Shown piece after piece: positions 56,289-64,000 of a stretch of 64,000 bases of DNA. Below the pieces are notes generated by a model. The model was not told the DNA's origin and ran no database searches. It saw only the letters and a program-made list of their open reading frames with translations. Origin of the DNA: Streptomyces sp. NBC_01288 (GTDB lineage Bacteria; Actinomycetota; Actinomycetes; Streptomycetales; Streptomycetaceae); NCBI RefSeq assembly GCF_035982055.1, contig NZ_CP108427.1, positions 868,001 through 932,000 on the forward strand. The letters are read 5' to 3'. Both the position numbers and the translations under genes were made by a program. The number at the start of each line of letters is the position of its first letter. The stretch's first letter is position 1.

Positions 56289-56998
56289 GCGGCTCCTCCA
56301 TCGGAAGCGGGATCGGACGTGGCGGGGGTGCCGGTCGCGGCTCGCGCCTGGGCGAGGTAGCTGTAGGCGGAGGCCCGGGAAATACCGAGCCGGACGGCGA
56401 CCTGCTCGATGGCCCGGCGCACGGCGAACACCCCGTGCTCGTCGAGACCGCGGAACAGTTCCAGCCGCTCCGCGCGGTCGAGTTGGACCCAGGTCCGGCT
56501 CCGCCGCAGCTGGTGGGCGTCGACGATGGCCTCGACGACGGAGTCGATGTCGTCGCCGAAGGTGGTGGTGGCCGGCGCCCGGGCCGCGACACCCCCACCG
56601 ATCCCGGCCAACAGAACCTGCGCCTGCTGTACGGCGGTCACGTCGACGTTGACGCAGAGCGCGCCGAACGCCGCGCCCGTGGAGTCCCGCAGCACCATGG
56701 TGGACGACTTCAGCTGTTGCCCGCCCTTGGTCCGGGTGAGGTAGTTCAGCTCGTCGGCCGCCTCGTCCCCGCGCGCGAGCATCCGCAGCCCGATCTCGCT
56801 CATCGCCCCGCCCACCGACCTCCCGGTCAGAGCTCCGGCGACGGCGACCACGGACTTCTCCGGTTGCCGGTAGTCGTGCAACACCACCTCACACACCGGA
56901 CCGAACGTCGCCGCGATCCCGTCGACCACGGGCACCAACGCGGCGATGATCGCGTCGCGTTCGGAGTCCGGGGCCGGGTTGCCGTTGCCGTCCGCCAT
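56285..56998 (-). CDS. YheO/DauR-type regulator with PAS-like domain and HTH
   Basis: A 237-residue regulator. Residues ~20-130 form the YheO-like PAS domain (IIAALVPVVDGIAATFGPVCEVVLHDYRQPEKSVVAVAG, LRDSTGAAFGALCVNVDVTAVQQAQVLL), and ~160-225 the HTH_22 domain (LFRGLDEHGVFAVRRAIEQVAVRLGISRASAYSYLAQARAA). Related DauR controls D-arginine catabolism, so this one probably senses an amino acid. It is the first gene of a two-gene unit with the threonine-dehydratase-like gene. ATG at 56998 after GGAGTGG. An inverted repeat lies 18-48 bp upstream. Confidence 0.85.
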   Translation of the reverse strand: MADGNGNPAPDSERDAIIAALVPVVDGIAATFGPVCEVVLHDYRQPEKSVVAVAGALTGRSVGGAMSEIGLRMLARGDEAADELNYLTRTKGGQQLKSSTMVLRDSTGAAFGALCVNVDVTAVQQAQVLLAGIGGGVAARAPATTTFGDDIDSVVEAIVDAHQLRRSRTWVQLDRAERLELFRGLDEHGVFAVRRAIEQVAVRLGISRASAYSYLAQARAATGTPATSDPASDGGAA

Positions 56999-57015
56999 TC
57001 CCACTCCTCGCGTCA

Positions 57016-57046
57016 GACTGTGTGTCCAAGCACTATACCCACAGTC
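57016..57046. promoter_or_regulatory. Inverted repeat upstream of the YheO-type gene
   Basis: GACTGTG, 17-nt spacer, CACAGTC. The perfect arms lie 18 bp upstream of the start at 56998; the spacer contains TATAGT on the minus strand, a possible -10. Autoregulation of the YheO-type protein is a plausible reading. Confidence 0.45.
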
Positions 57047-57180
57047 CAACACCGTCTCGCCGACCGTCCGTGGTCGGGCAACGCCCCGCACGCTCGCGCC
57101 GGGCCGGAGCCGCCGACGTACTCCGCCCGTTCGGTCTTGGTCAGCGGATCCCCCGCGGTGGCATGGCCGAGCACGTCGGC

Positions 57181-58083
57181 CTACTTGAGGCCACCGGTCA
57201 CCAGGTCGATACGCCAGTACCGCTGCAAGGACAGGAAGAGCGCGATGACGGGGATGACGGACAGGAGGGTGCCGGTGATCACGAGGGAGTACAGGGACGC
57301 CTGGTTGGCGCCGTGGCGCAGCAGGCTGTACAGACCGACCGTCAGCGGGAACTTGTGGTCGCTCGTCACCATGACGAAGGGCAGCAGGAAGTTGTTCCAG
57401 ATGACGATGAACTGGAGCAGGAAGACGGTGATCAGTCCGGGTGCCATCAGCCGCAGCCCGATCGCGGAGAACATCCGCCACTCGCTCGCCCCGTCCATCC
57501 GCCCGGCGTCGAGGAGCGAGTCGGGTACGGAGGCGGCCGCGTAGATCCGGCACAGGTAGATGCCGTAGGGGTTGAAGAGCTGGGGCAGGATCACCGCCGA
57601 GTAGCTGTCGGTGATGCCGACGCGGGCCAGCAGCAGGTACTGCGGCACGGCCAGCACGACCTGCGGCAGCAGGACGCCCGCCAGGATGGTGTTGAAGAGC
57701 AGGGTCCGGCCCCGGAAGCGGTACTTGGCGATGGCGTAGCCGGTCGCCGCGGAGACGGCGGTGGCCACGAACCCGCCGACTCCCGCGTACAGGAAGCTGT
57801 TGAGCATCCAGTGCCAGAACACGCCCGAGTCGTACGAGGAGAGGTCGGCGATGTTGTCCACCAGCCCCGAGCCGAACGACGGCAGATAGGTCGCGGTGGA
57901 GAACAGCTCGCTGCGCGACTTCGTGGACGCGATCAGGATCCACAGCGTCGGCACCAGGCAGTAGACGGCTCCGAGCAGCAGCACGACGGTGGGCAGCAGC
58001 GCGATCCGTCTACGGCGGGGGCGTCCGGTCCGCGCGACGGTCACCGGGGACGCCACGGGACGGGCGGGCGTGTCGATGGTCAT
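57181..58083 (-). CDS. Carbohydrate ABC transporter permease (MalG type)
   Basis: A 300-residue permease. After a basic N-terminus come six helices: ALLPTVVLLLGAVYCLVPTLWILIAST, FLYAGVGGFVATAVSAATGYAIA, LLFNTILAGVLLPQVVLAVPQYLLL, then IYLCRIYAAASVPDSLLDAGRMDGASEWRMFSAIGLRLM (EAA loop), and LITVFLLQFIVIWNNFLLPFVMV. This is the MalG/CUT1 class that pairs with a MalF partner. Its ATG overlaps the upstream permease stop (ATGA). It ends a three-gene operon with a solute-binding lipoprotein first. The imported sugar or sugar acid is not identified. Confidence 0.92.
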   Translation of the reverse strand: MTIDTPARPVASPVTVARTGRPRRRRIALLPTVVLLLGAVYCLVPTLWILIASTKSRSELFSTATYLPSFGSGLVDNIADLSSYDSGVFWHWMLNSFLYAGVGGFVATAVSAATGYAIAKYRFRGRTLLFNTILAGVLLPQVVLAVPQYLLLARVGITDSYSAVILPQLFNPYGIYLCRIYAAASVPDSLLDAGRMDGASEWRMFSAIGLRLMAPGLITVFLLQFIVIWNNFLLPFVMVTSDHKFPLTVGLYSLLRHGANQASLYSLVITGTLLSVIPVIALFLSLQRYWRIDLVTGGLK

Positions 58084-59003
58084 CGTCCCTCCTTGTCGGC
58101 GGCACCGGCGGCGCCCCACCAGGTCTGCGCGAGGCGTCCGACGACCACCGAGACGGCGAGGATCCCGGCCGCGAAGACGACCGAGGTGGCAGCCGCGAGA
58201 TTGATGTCGGAGTCGACGAAAGCGTCGGTGTAGATCTTCATCAGGGGAACCCAGGTCAGGGAGATGGCGTTCGACAGCGGCTGAAGTGTGTTGGGCTCGT
58301 TGAACAGTTGCAGGGCGGCGAGGACGGTGAACAGCGTGCACATGGCGATGGCGGGACGGATCAGGGCGACCTTCACCCGCAGCGCTATCTGGAGTTCCGA
58401 GGCCCCGTCGATCCTGGCCGCCTCGTAGATCTCCGGCGGCAGCGCGCGCAGGGACGTGTACATCACCACCATGTTGAAGCCCACCGCGCCCCACACCGCG
58501 ATGTTGGCGACCGAGACGTAGACCATCGAGCTGCCGAAGAAGTCGAGGTGCTGTCCGCCGATGGGGCTGGTCGCGGGCAGGTAGAGGAAGCCCCACAGGA
58601 GGGTGGCGATGACGCCGGGCACCGCGTACGGCAGGAAGATGGCCAGCCGGGTGAACCGGGTGAGCCGTGCTCGCGCCGTGTCCAGGAGGAGCGCGAACAG
58701 CAGGGCGAGGAGCACGGTCGCCGGTACGGTGATCGCGCCGACCAGGAGCATCCGGAGCAGGCTGTGCCACAGCTCGGTGTCGTGGATGACCGTGGAGTAG
58801 TTGTCCAGACCCGCGAAGACCGTTCTGCTGCCGGTTCCCAGCAGGCCCCCGCTGACCTTGCGCTGCTGGAAGCTGAGGAACAGCGCGTAGCCCCCGGGGG
58901 CGACCACGAACAGCAGGAGGAGCAGGATCGCGGGCAGGACCAGCAGATAGGGCAGCCGGCTGTGGCCCGCCCTGCGGCCCCGCCGCGAGATGCTTGTCGC
59001 CAT
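58080..59003 (-). CDS. Carbohydrate ABC transporter permease (MalF type)
   Basis: A 307-residue permease with six helices, starting MATSISRRGRRAGHSRLPYLLVLPAILLLLLFVVAPGGYALFL. The EAA loop is ALPPEIYEAARIDGASELQIALRVKVALIRPAI. With the MalG partner and the solute-binding lipoprotein it forms a CUT1 sugar importer; the shared ATPase (MsiK-like in Streptomyces) is not encoded here. ATG at 59003, chosen because GGGGAC precedes it; the ATG at 59018 gives five extra residues. Between it and the binding-protein gene lies a perfect 16-bp tandem repeat. Confidence 0.92.
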   Translation of the reverse strand: MATSISRRGRRAGHSRLPYLLVLPAILLLLLFVVAPGGYALFLSFQQRKVSGGLLGTGSRTVFAGLDNYSTVIHDTELWHSLLRMLLVGAITVPATVLLALLFALLLDTARARLTRFTRLAIFLPYAVPGVIATLLWGFLYLPATSPIGGQHLDFFGSSMVYVSVANIAVWGAVGFNMVVMYTSLRALPPEIYEAARIDGASELQIALRVKVALIRPAIAMCTLFTVLAALQLFNEPNTLQPLSNAISLTWVPLMKIYTDAFVDSDINLAAATSVVFAAGILAVSVVVGRLAQTWWGAAGAADKEGR

Positions 59004-59044
59004 CGATGTCGTCCCCATCGGGTGTATGGCTGGTGCCAGTGACT

Positions 59045-59076
59045 GGTTGTTTCGGTGGTTGGTTGTTTCGGTGGTT
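59045..59076. repeat. Perfect 16-bp tandem duplication
   Basis: GGTTGTTTCGGTGGTT occurs twice head-to-tail with no mismatch, in the 131-bp gap between the binding-protein stop and the MalF start. It could be a recent slippage product or a paired regulator/leader motif. Confidence 0.9.
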
Positions 59077-59149
59077 GATGCCGGTGGAGCCGGCCCGGCT
59101 ACCCGGCGCGGGGGTCAGGAGCCCACGCCGGGCGGCCGGGTCGCCCGGG

Positions 59150-60457
59150 CTAGTTCAGGGTGAACCCGAGCTTCTTCATGCCGGCCGTGGTGTTGTTCTG
59201 CATGGTGTCCAGCGCGCCGGTGAACGAGCTCCCGGACTGGAGCGCCGCAGCGAAACCGTCCCGGTACGCGGAGAAGGTCACTGTGACATTCGGGCCCCAC
59301 ATCGAGAAGCTGCGGGCGCCGGGGGCGACCTTCTTCACCTCGGCGTAGAAGTCCGGCTGGTTCGGGAAGAAGGCCGGCGGCTGGTCGAGGATCTGCAGGG
59401 CGCGCCCCGAGGTCGAGGCCGGGTAGATGTTGATGTTCTTGACCTGGGCCGTGACCGCCTTGTCGTCGGTGTTGAGCCAGCTCGCGAACTCCGCCGCCTC
59501 GGCGGGGTGCTTGGAGTCGGTGGTGACCGTGATGGCCGAGCCGCCCCAGATGCCGGTGGTGGTGTCGCCCGCCGTCCAGGCCGGGAGCGGCGCGGCGGTC
59601 CACTTCCCCTTGGTCGACGGGGCGATGCCGCCGATCTGTGCCGGGGCCCAGGCTCCGGAGATCCAGGTGAGGAGGGTGCCGTTGTTCATCTCCTTGTTCC
59701 ACTGCGGGGAGAAGGAGGGGTTCTTCTTCACCAGCCCCTTGTCGACCAGGCCCTGCCAGTAGTCGGCGACCTTGTCACTGGCCGTGCCGTTGATGTTCAC
59801 GTGCCAGGAGTCGCCCTGCGTGGTCCACCAGTCCGCTCCCGCCTGCTGGGCGAGGCCGGTGAACCAGCCCGGGTCGGCGGCGTCGAAGTTGGTCATCGAC
59901 GCCTTGGGGGCCTTGCTGTGCAGCTCCGCGGCCACCTGCGCGTACTCCTGCCAGGTGGTGGGCACCTTCAGGCCGTACTTCTTGAACAGGTCGGCCCGGT
60001 AGAACATCATCAGCGGGGCGAAGTCCTGCGGGATGCCGTAGACCTTGCCCTGGAAGCGGGTCTGGGCCAGCGTCGCCGCGTCGAAGTCCGTGACCGCCTT
60101 CTTCGTCTCGGCGGTGATGTCGCGGACCACGCCGTTCGCCACCAGGCCGGGCAGCGACTGGTACTCGACCTTCGCGATGTCGGGGGCGGTCTTCGCCTGG
60201 TGCGCGGTGATCATCTTGCTGACGAGCTGGTCACCACCGGCCGGGTTGCTGAGGGCGACCTGGATGTTCGGGTGCGTCGAGTTCCACAGGGCGACGACCT
60301 TGTCCATGCCCGGGTCCCAGGCCCACATGGTCAGGCGGACCTTGCCGCCGGACGGCGCCGATCCACTGTCGGAGCCCCCGCCGCCTCCCCCGCAGGCGGC
60401 GAGAACGAGTGTTGCGGCCAGTGTGGCGCCTGCGACTGCGGCGAATCTGGTCTTCAT
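59150..60457 (-). CDS. ABC transporter sugar-binding lipoprotein
   Basis: A 435-residue extracellular solute-binding protein of CUT1 type. Signal: MKTRFAAVAGATLAATLVLAACG with lipobox LAAC, then a Gly-rich linker (GGGGGSDSG). The mature domain starts with KVRLTMWAWDPGMDKVVALWNSTHPNIQVALS and contains WFTGLAQQAGADWW, WISGAWAPAQIGG and RALQILDQPPAFFPNQPDFYAEV, typical of MalE-like sugar or sugar-acid binders. ATG at 60457. It heads the sugar importer operon. Its promoter contains the CTTA-NNC-TAAG palindrome shared with the dehydrogenase operon. Confidence 0.92.
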   Translation of the reverse strand: MKTRFAAVAGATLAATLVLAACGGGGGGSDSGSAPSGGKVRLTMWAWDPGMDKVVALWNSTHPNIQVALSNPAGGDQLVSKMITAHQAKTAPDIAKVEYQSLPGLVANGVVRDITAETKKAVTDFDAATLAQTRFQGKVYGIPQDFAPLMMFYRADLFKKYGLKVPTTWQEYAQVAAELHSKAPKASMTNFDAADPGWFTGLAQQAGADWWTTQGDSWHVNINGTASDKVADYWQGLVDKGLVKKNPSFSPQWNKEMNNGTLLTWISGAWAPAQIGGIAPSTKGKWTAAPLPAWTAGDTTTGIWGGSAITVTTDSKHPAEAAEFASWLNTDDKAVTAQVKNINIYPASTSGRALQILDQPPAFFPNQPDFYAEVKKVAPGARSFSMWGPNVTVTFSAYRDGFAAALQSGSSFTGALDTMQNNTTAGMKKLGFTLN

Positions 60458-60589
60458 TGGCCAGTGCTCACTTTCGTGTCAGAAGAGGGCCTGCCGCGGT
60501 CGTCCCGCCGGTGAGGCCGTCGCCCGGTGGTCCCTCCTGGGACCTGAACCCATGGCCGACCGGCAGTCGACCTGCTCCGACTTTGACTT

Positions 60590-60606
60590 CGACTTAAGCT
60601 AAGTCG
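60590..60606. promoter_or_regulatory. Operator before the sugar-binding gene (CTTA...TAAG)
   Basis: CGACTTA-AGC-TAAGTCG: 7-bp perfect arms, 133 bp upstream of the binding-protein start. CTTAAGCTAAG differs by one base from the site at 63820-63830 before the aldehyde dehydrogenase. The remaining gap to the pseudogene holds no other signal I can see. Confidence 0.65.
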
Positions 60607-60769
60607 CGGCTGAGGTGGGGTCAATATGGCCGACGTACCGATTTACGACGTGTCGAATTCTTTATGGGAGAAGTCCGCGTGGGGCGGCGGACGCAGAGGC
60701 CGGCTCGCGCAGCAGGGCCGCTGACTCCCTGCACCGTACGCGCCGGGGTGAGTGGACGGGAGCCCCCGC

Positions 60770-61654
60770 AGGTCTCCGAACAGGCCGATACGGACAGCGC
60801 GTCGCACTCCATCCGGTGGGCGACAGGCAGCCGCGCGAGCTCTCAGCCGAGCGAGCGCGCGATTTGCGGGGGCAGCACCGTGTTGGGGTCGGTAGCGGTT
60901 CCAGGGCCGGTGTGCCCCGGCCCGCAAGGGCGCCGCGTGCCGTGTCGAGCGGCGTGGTGCCGTCCGGCATCCAGGCCGACAGGCGGGCATCCACCGTCCC
61001 GCGCGTCACCTCGGCCGGCGGGCGTGCGGCGAGACCGGGTCGGCGACGATGAACAACTCCGCGAGACCAGCCGGGCGCCCGTCGCCGTCGCCTCGTCGGC
61101 GATGACGAACGGATCGCCGAGCAGCATCTTCAGGCCGATCGGCTACGGCAGTTCCAGCACCCGGCGCCCGATCCTCGACGCACCGACCAGGTCGGCCGTA
61201 CGGCGGTAGTCGCCGATGGCCGTGGCCGGGTACCGGTGGACCAGGTCCGGATCGGCGTGGCGCCGCCGGGACTCACGGGCCGCTGCCGGCACGCCCTTGT
61301 CGGCCTGCATCGCCGGCGTGGACGCGGCGACCGGGATCGCGTCGGCCCAGGCCGCCGAGCCGGCCAGGATGCCCCGCTCGCGGGCGGCACGGTCCGGGTG
61401 CTCCTTGACCGTGCCCGCCACGTGCGCCAAAGCACGCAGCCGCGACGCCCGGGCCGGTACGTCGTCGGCCTCCACCTGTGGGCAGCCCCAGCAGGTCAGC
61501 AGGGCGTCGACCCTGGCGAGCGCGGCACGCGCGCGTGCCGAAGCGGAACTCCCTCAGCGGTGGCCCGGCTCGATCTCGCGGCGCGGCCCCAGGCGGGCTC
61601 GGACGTCGCGCGGGAAGAGCCGGTCGGGCAGGGGCCGACCATGGCTTCCACCAC
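60770..61654 (-). pseudogene. Degraded D-isomer 2-hydroxyacid dehydrogenase
   Basis: The minus strand encodes, in pieces, a protein that follows the D-2-hydroxyacid dehydrogenase pattern: PLPDRLFPRDVRARLG, then ARAALARVDALLTCWGCPQ, HVAGTVKEHPDRAARERGI, DYRRTADLVGASRIGRRVLEL (Rossmann GxSRIG), PIGLKMLLGDPFVIADEA, VDARLSAWMPDGTTPLDTARGAL (DARLLALMPDG-type), and PNTVLPPQIARSLG (the usual PNVLLTPHIAGSLG). In-frame stops are at 61554-61556 (TGA), 61143-61145 (TAG) and 60843-60845 (TGA), with at least two frame changes, so it cannot make a full enzyme. It lies directly after the ThuA-like gene, as such enzymes often do. Ends are approximate. Confidence 0.75.
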
Positions 61655-61683
61655 GACCGGCCGCTCGTCCCCCGCCGGCCGGT

Positions 61684-62346
61684 TCACCGCGCCGCCCAGA
61701 GCAGTCCGCGCGTGGTGAGCGTTCGTACGGTGGGCTCGCGCAAGTCGTCCGGCCGGTGTCCCAGGGCGGAGAAGAAGACGCGCCCCCGCCCCCACTGTCT
61801 GGTCCATACGACGGGCATGTCGACCGGCAGCTCGCCCTGCCCCGCGGCGCCCGGAGCGACGGTGGTGGACGCGAGTACCGTGCTGAACGCGTCGGTCAGC
61901 ATCCAGTACTGCTCGGTGACCACCGTCACGTCGGGCAGCCCGGCGACGACCGGGTGCCCCCGGTGCTCCGGCTCGATACGGACCCGGTACTCCAGGAACT
62001 CCTCCGGGTGGTGCAGGAACAGGCCGCCGACCATGCGCAGGTACGCGGGAGAGTCCTGGAACGTCGCTACGACACCGCCGTGCCAGCCCGCGAAACCGGT
62101 GCCCGCCTCGACGGCCGAGACAAGCCCCGCGCACTGCCCCTCGGTCAGTCGGCCCTCGGTCCAGCACTGCACGACGAGATCGGTCCGCGCCATGAGGTCC
62201 GCGTCGGCGTAGGCCTCCAGGTCCTCCCGGACCGTGACCGCGAACCCGGCGTCGGCCAGCGCGGGCAGGAACAGCTCGGTGCACTCCCGTGGGGAGTGGC
62301 CCTCCCAGCCGCCGCGGACCACCAGCGCCGTACGTTCTGCGGCCAT
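61684..62346 (-). CDS. ThuA-like domain protein
   Basis: A 220-residue ThuA/glutamine-amidotransferase-fold protein: ALVVRGGWEGHSPRECTELFLPALADAGFAV at the N-terminus, VQCWTEG, the GWHGG motif in FAGWHGGVVATF, and PVVWTRQWGRGRVFFSALGHRPDDL near the end. ThuA proteins accompany sugar and polyol dehydrogenases in trehalose-like or rare-sugar catabolism; their exact activity is unsettled. Its ATG overlaps the aldehyde dehydrogenase stop (ATGA), so it is coupled to that gene. After its stop comes the hydroxyacid dehydrogenase relic. Confidence 0.88.
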   Translation of the reverse strand: MAAERTALVVRGGWEGHSPRECTELFLPALADAGFAVTVREDLEAYADADLMARTDLVVQCWTEGRLTEGQCAGLVSAVEAGTGFAGWHGGVVATFQDSPAYLRMVGGLFLHHPEEFLEYRVRIEPEHRGHPVVAGLPDVTVVTEQYWMLTDAFSTVLASTTVAPGAAGQGELPVDMPVVWTRQWGRGRVFFSALGHRPDDLREPTVRTLTTRGLLWAAR

Positions 62347-63782
62347 CAACGGGTCGCGGGGTCGGCGGTCCACGACGGCAGGGTGAGCGGTGTGCGTTGG
62401 AGACCGATCCACTGCCGTTTCGTGAAGCCCGCCATCTGGTCGTCCGCGCCGTGCCGCGCGTGGGCGTCGTTGACGTGCACCTCGCCGGCGTCGAGCCGCT
62501 CGGCCACCGACAGGCCCCGTATGAGGTCGGCGGAGAACACCGAGTTCATCAGCATGGGGAGCCCGTTGGTCACGGCCACCGCCTCCTCCTCGTCGTCCAC
62601 CACGGTGACCGGGAGGACCGGGCCGAAGATCTCCTCCGTGAAGGCGGGCATGTCGGGCGTCACCTTGGCCAGCACGGTGGGCCGGTAGAACAGCCCCTCG
62701 GAGCCGTCGAAGGTGCCGCCGGTGAGCACCTCCGCGCCCATCTCCACCGATGCCGTCACGAGGGCGTGCACCCGGTCGCGCTGGCGGGTGCTGATCAGGG
62801 GGCCCAGATCCGCCGTACCGCTCATCGGATCGCCGACGCGCAGGGCGGCGGCGCGGCGGGTGAGGGCGTCGAGGTACTGGTCCGCCACCGCGCGGGTGAC
62901 GATGTGGCGACTGGCGCTGATGCAGGTCTGCCCCTGGTATTCGAGCGAGGCGATCATCGCGCACGAGGCCGCGAGGTCGATGTCGGCGTCGTCGAGGACC
63001 ACGAAGGCGTTGCTGCCCCCGAGTTCGAAGCGGACCGGCCGCAGCGTGGCCGCGGCGGAGGCCGCGATGGCGAGGCCGACCTCACGGGATCCGGTGAAGT
63101 CCAGCAGGTTCAGACCGGTGTGCTCGGCGAGCGCGTGCCCCGCGTCGAGGCCGTCGCCGGTCACCACGTTGAACACACCCGGCGGCAGTCCGGCGGCCCG
63201 GGCCGCCTCGGCGAGTACCTGGCCGCCGATGATCGGGGTGAGCTCGGCGGGTTTGAGCACGACGGTGTTGCCGAAGGCCAGCGCCGGTGCCACCGCGCGC
63301 ATGGCCAGGTTGACCGGGTAGTTCCAGGGTGTGATCACACCGATCACCCCGAGCGGTACCGCCCGGGACATCGAGAGCTTGCCCGCCTTGTACGGCGGCA
63401 GCAGGTCGCCGGCGTTCTCGCTCGCCTGGATCATGGAGATCTGCAACTGGCGGATGCCGGTGGACACCTCGTCCTCGGCCTTGGCCCGCACCCCGCCGGT
63501 CTCGCGCATGCTCTGTTCGACCAGCTCCGCGTGGTGCGCCTGGAAGAACTCGGCCATCCGCCGCAGGCCCGCCGCGCGCTCGGGAGCGCTGAGTGCCGCC
63601 CAGCCCGGTTGGGCGGCCCGGGCCGCGGCCACCGCCCGCCCGACATCCACGGCCCCGCCGAGGGCGTACGTACCGATCACGGCACCCGTGGCCTTCTCCA
63701 CGACGTCGGCGGTACGCCCTGACGATGCCGGGCGAAACGTTCCGTCGATGTAGAGCTGTGCCACGGGGAACTGAGACGTCAT
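62346..63782 (-). CDS. Aldehyde dehydrogenase (NAD(P)-dependent)
   Basis: A 478-residue ALDH. Cofactor region: VITPWNYPVNLAMRAVAPALAFGNTVVLKPAE; catalytic Glu in RFELGGSNAFVV; catalytic Cys in YQGQTCISASR; C-terminal motif EEIFGPVLPV and ADLIRGLSVAERLDAGEVHVND. The substrate is probably an aldehyde from sugar or sugar-acid breakdown, given the ThuA and ABC transporter neighbours; aromatic aldehydes (benzaldehyde-type ALDH with QLYIDG start) are another possibility. ATG at 63782, GGAG upstream. Its promoter contains the CTTAAACTAAG palindrome also seen before the sugar-binding gene. Confidence 0.92.
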   Translation of the reverse strand: MTSQFPVAQLYIDGTFRPASSGRTADVVEKATGAVIGTYALGGAVDVGRAVAAARAAQPGWAALSAPERAAGLRRMAEFFQAHHAELVEQSMRETGGVRAKAEDEVSTGIRQLQISMIQASENAGDLLPPYKAGKLSMSRAVPLGVIGVITPWNYPVNLAMRAVAPALAFGNTVVLKPAELTPIIGGQVLAEAARAAGLPPGVFNVVTGDGLDAGHALAEHTGLNLLDFTGSREVGLAIAASAAATLRPVRFELGGSNAFVVLDDADIDLAASCAMIASLEYQGQTCISASRHIVTRAVADQYLDALTRRAAALRVGDPMSGTADLGPLISTRQRDRVHALVTASVEMGAEVLTGGTFDGSEGLFYRPTVLAKVTPDMPAFTEEIFGPVLPVTVVDDEEEAVAVTNGLPMLMNSVFSADLIRGLSVAERLDAGEVHVNDAHARHGADDQMAGFTKRQWIGLQRTPLTLPSWTADPATR

Positions 63783-63817
63783 GAAGACTCCACGGAGGTC
63801 AGGGAGACTTTGGCTTT

Positions 63818-63830
63818 GACTTAAACTAAG
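63818..63830. promoter_or_regulatory. Operator before the aldehyde dehydrogenase (CTTA...TAAG)
   Basis: GACTTAAACTAAG: CTTA-AAC-TAAG palindrome, matching the site at 60590-60606 in 10 of 11 core positions (including preceding TTYGACTTAA). It is 37 bp upstream of the start at 63782. The shared site implies joint control of import and oxidation. Confidence 0.6.
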
Positions 63831-63898
63831 AGGCGAACGTCATGGCCGTCAACAGTCCCACCGCACCACCGCACAGCAGATTTACGGGCGGGTCGGGT

Positions 63899-64000
63899 CT
63901 ACGCCCAGGCCCCGGTGCCGGACCCCAACCCGGAACCCACCGCGGACCCGGCCCCGGACGCGATCTCCGGACGCCGGCCGCCCGTGGACAGCAGGTGCTC
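63899..64000 (-). CDS. C-terminal end of a protein, possibly a GntR/FCD-type regulator (partial)
   Basis: The last 33 codons of a minus-strand frame are visible, entering from the right edge and ending with TAG at 63899-63901. They have strong third-position GC bias and read EHLLSTGGRRPEIASGAG, then a Gly/Ser/Ala-rich tail. The opening EHLL resembles the end of FCD-domain regulators (AMREHL...), which would fit a regulator gene lying upstream of the aldehyde dehydrogenase, but this is a weak inference from few residues. Confidence 0.35.
   Translation of the reverse strand, partial: EHLLSTGGRRPEIASGAGSAVGSGLGSGTGAWA

Noticed and set aside
60615..61209. Several plus-strand frames of 110-180 codons over the hydroxyacid dehydrogenase relic
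   Set aside because: They carry no recognisable motif, whereas the minus strand shows ordered dehydrogenase blocks.
63842..64000. A plus-strand gene starting with ATG at 63842
   Set aside because: Third-position bias is poor (agt, gca, cca, aga, ttt) and the opposite strand has a much better coding pattern ending at 63899.
1..64000. tRNA, rRNA, CRISPR arrays, insertion sequences, prophage or origin
   Set aside because: I found no cloverleaf with CCA-type arms, no repeat-spacer array, no transposase or integrase and no DnaA-box cluster.

Overview
The window is high-GC DNA with strongly G/C-biased third codon positions, many GTG starts, ATGA/GTGA start-stop overlaps, purine-rich ribosome sites, Tat and lipoprotein signals and families typical of Streptomyces. 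I read it as a Streptomyces (or close relative) chromosome segment, probably from an accessory arm because most genes are catabolic, transport or regulatory. I saw no rRNA, tRNA, CRISPR or insertion sequence.

Layout. 1-6 kb: a partial ROK regulator, an aminoglycoside-phosphotransferase-fold kinase, a self-sufficient P450-reductase fusion (CYP102/BM3 type), a small membrane protein and a PAS-HTH regulator. 6-21 kb: stress and housekeeping genes, many facing each other across palindromic operators: DUF3626 protein, FBP zinc-finger protein, quinone oxidoreductase, CGNR protein, erythromycin-esterase-like protein, DinB-fold enzyme, FUSC transporter, lactonase, an iron-box-preceded DUF2470 gene, TetR plus a second stand-alone CYP102-like P450, a Cys-cluster/pentapeptide protein, an ECF41-type sigma factor and a carbon-nitrogen hydrolase lacking its usual catalytic Cys. 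21-23 kb: a lipoprotein and an alpha/beta hydrolase.

23-42 kb is a coherent L-rhamnose system. A secreted GH78 alpha-L-rhamnosidase and a secreted BNR_4 protein would release rhamnose; RhaS/P/Q/T import it; RhaM interconverts anomers; RhaI, RhaB and the fused aldolase/dehydrogenase RhaD convert it to dihydroxyacetone phosphate plus L-lactate; LutABC next door can oxidise the lactate to pyruvate. A LacI regulator closes the transporter operon, and LacI-type palindromes lie just downstream of both divergent promoters between rhaT and rhaI.

42-50 kb: a glycine-betaine-type ABC transporter whose ATPase gene is split from its permease and binding-protein genes, two membrane proteins, and a MacB/FtsX-like ABC pair. 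50-57 kb: a TetR gene whose probable operators also sit before a short-chain dehydrogenase gene, a MoxR/VWA pair, a PLP enzyme, a cupin, and a YheO-type regulator with a threonine-dehydratase-like enzyme. 57-64 kb: a sugar ABC transporter, an aldehyde dehydrogenase, a ThuA-like protein and a decayed 2-hydroxyacid dehydrogenase, with a shared palindrome before both operons.

The most unusual non-coding signal is a ~50-bp element present three times, always 10-30 nt after a stop codon in the same orientation relative to the upstream gene and next to a GC hairpin; two copies lie inside the rhamnose operons.
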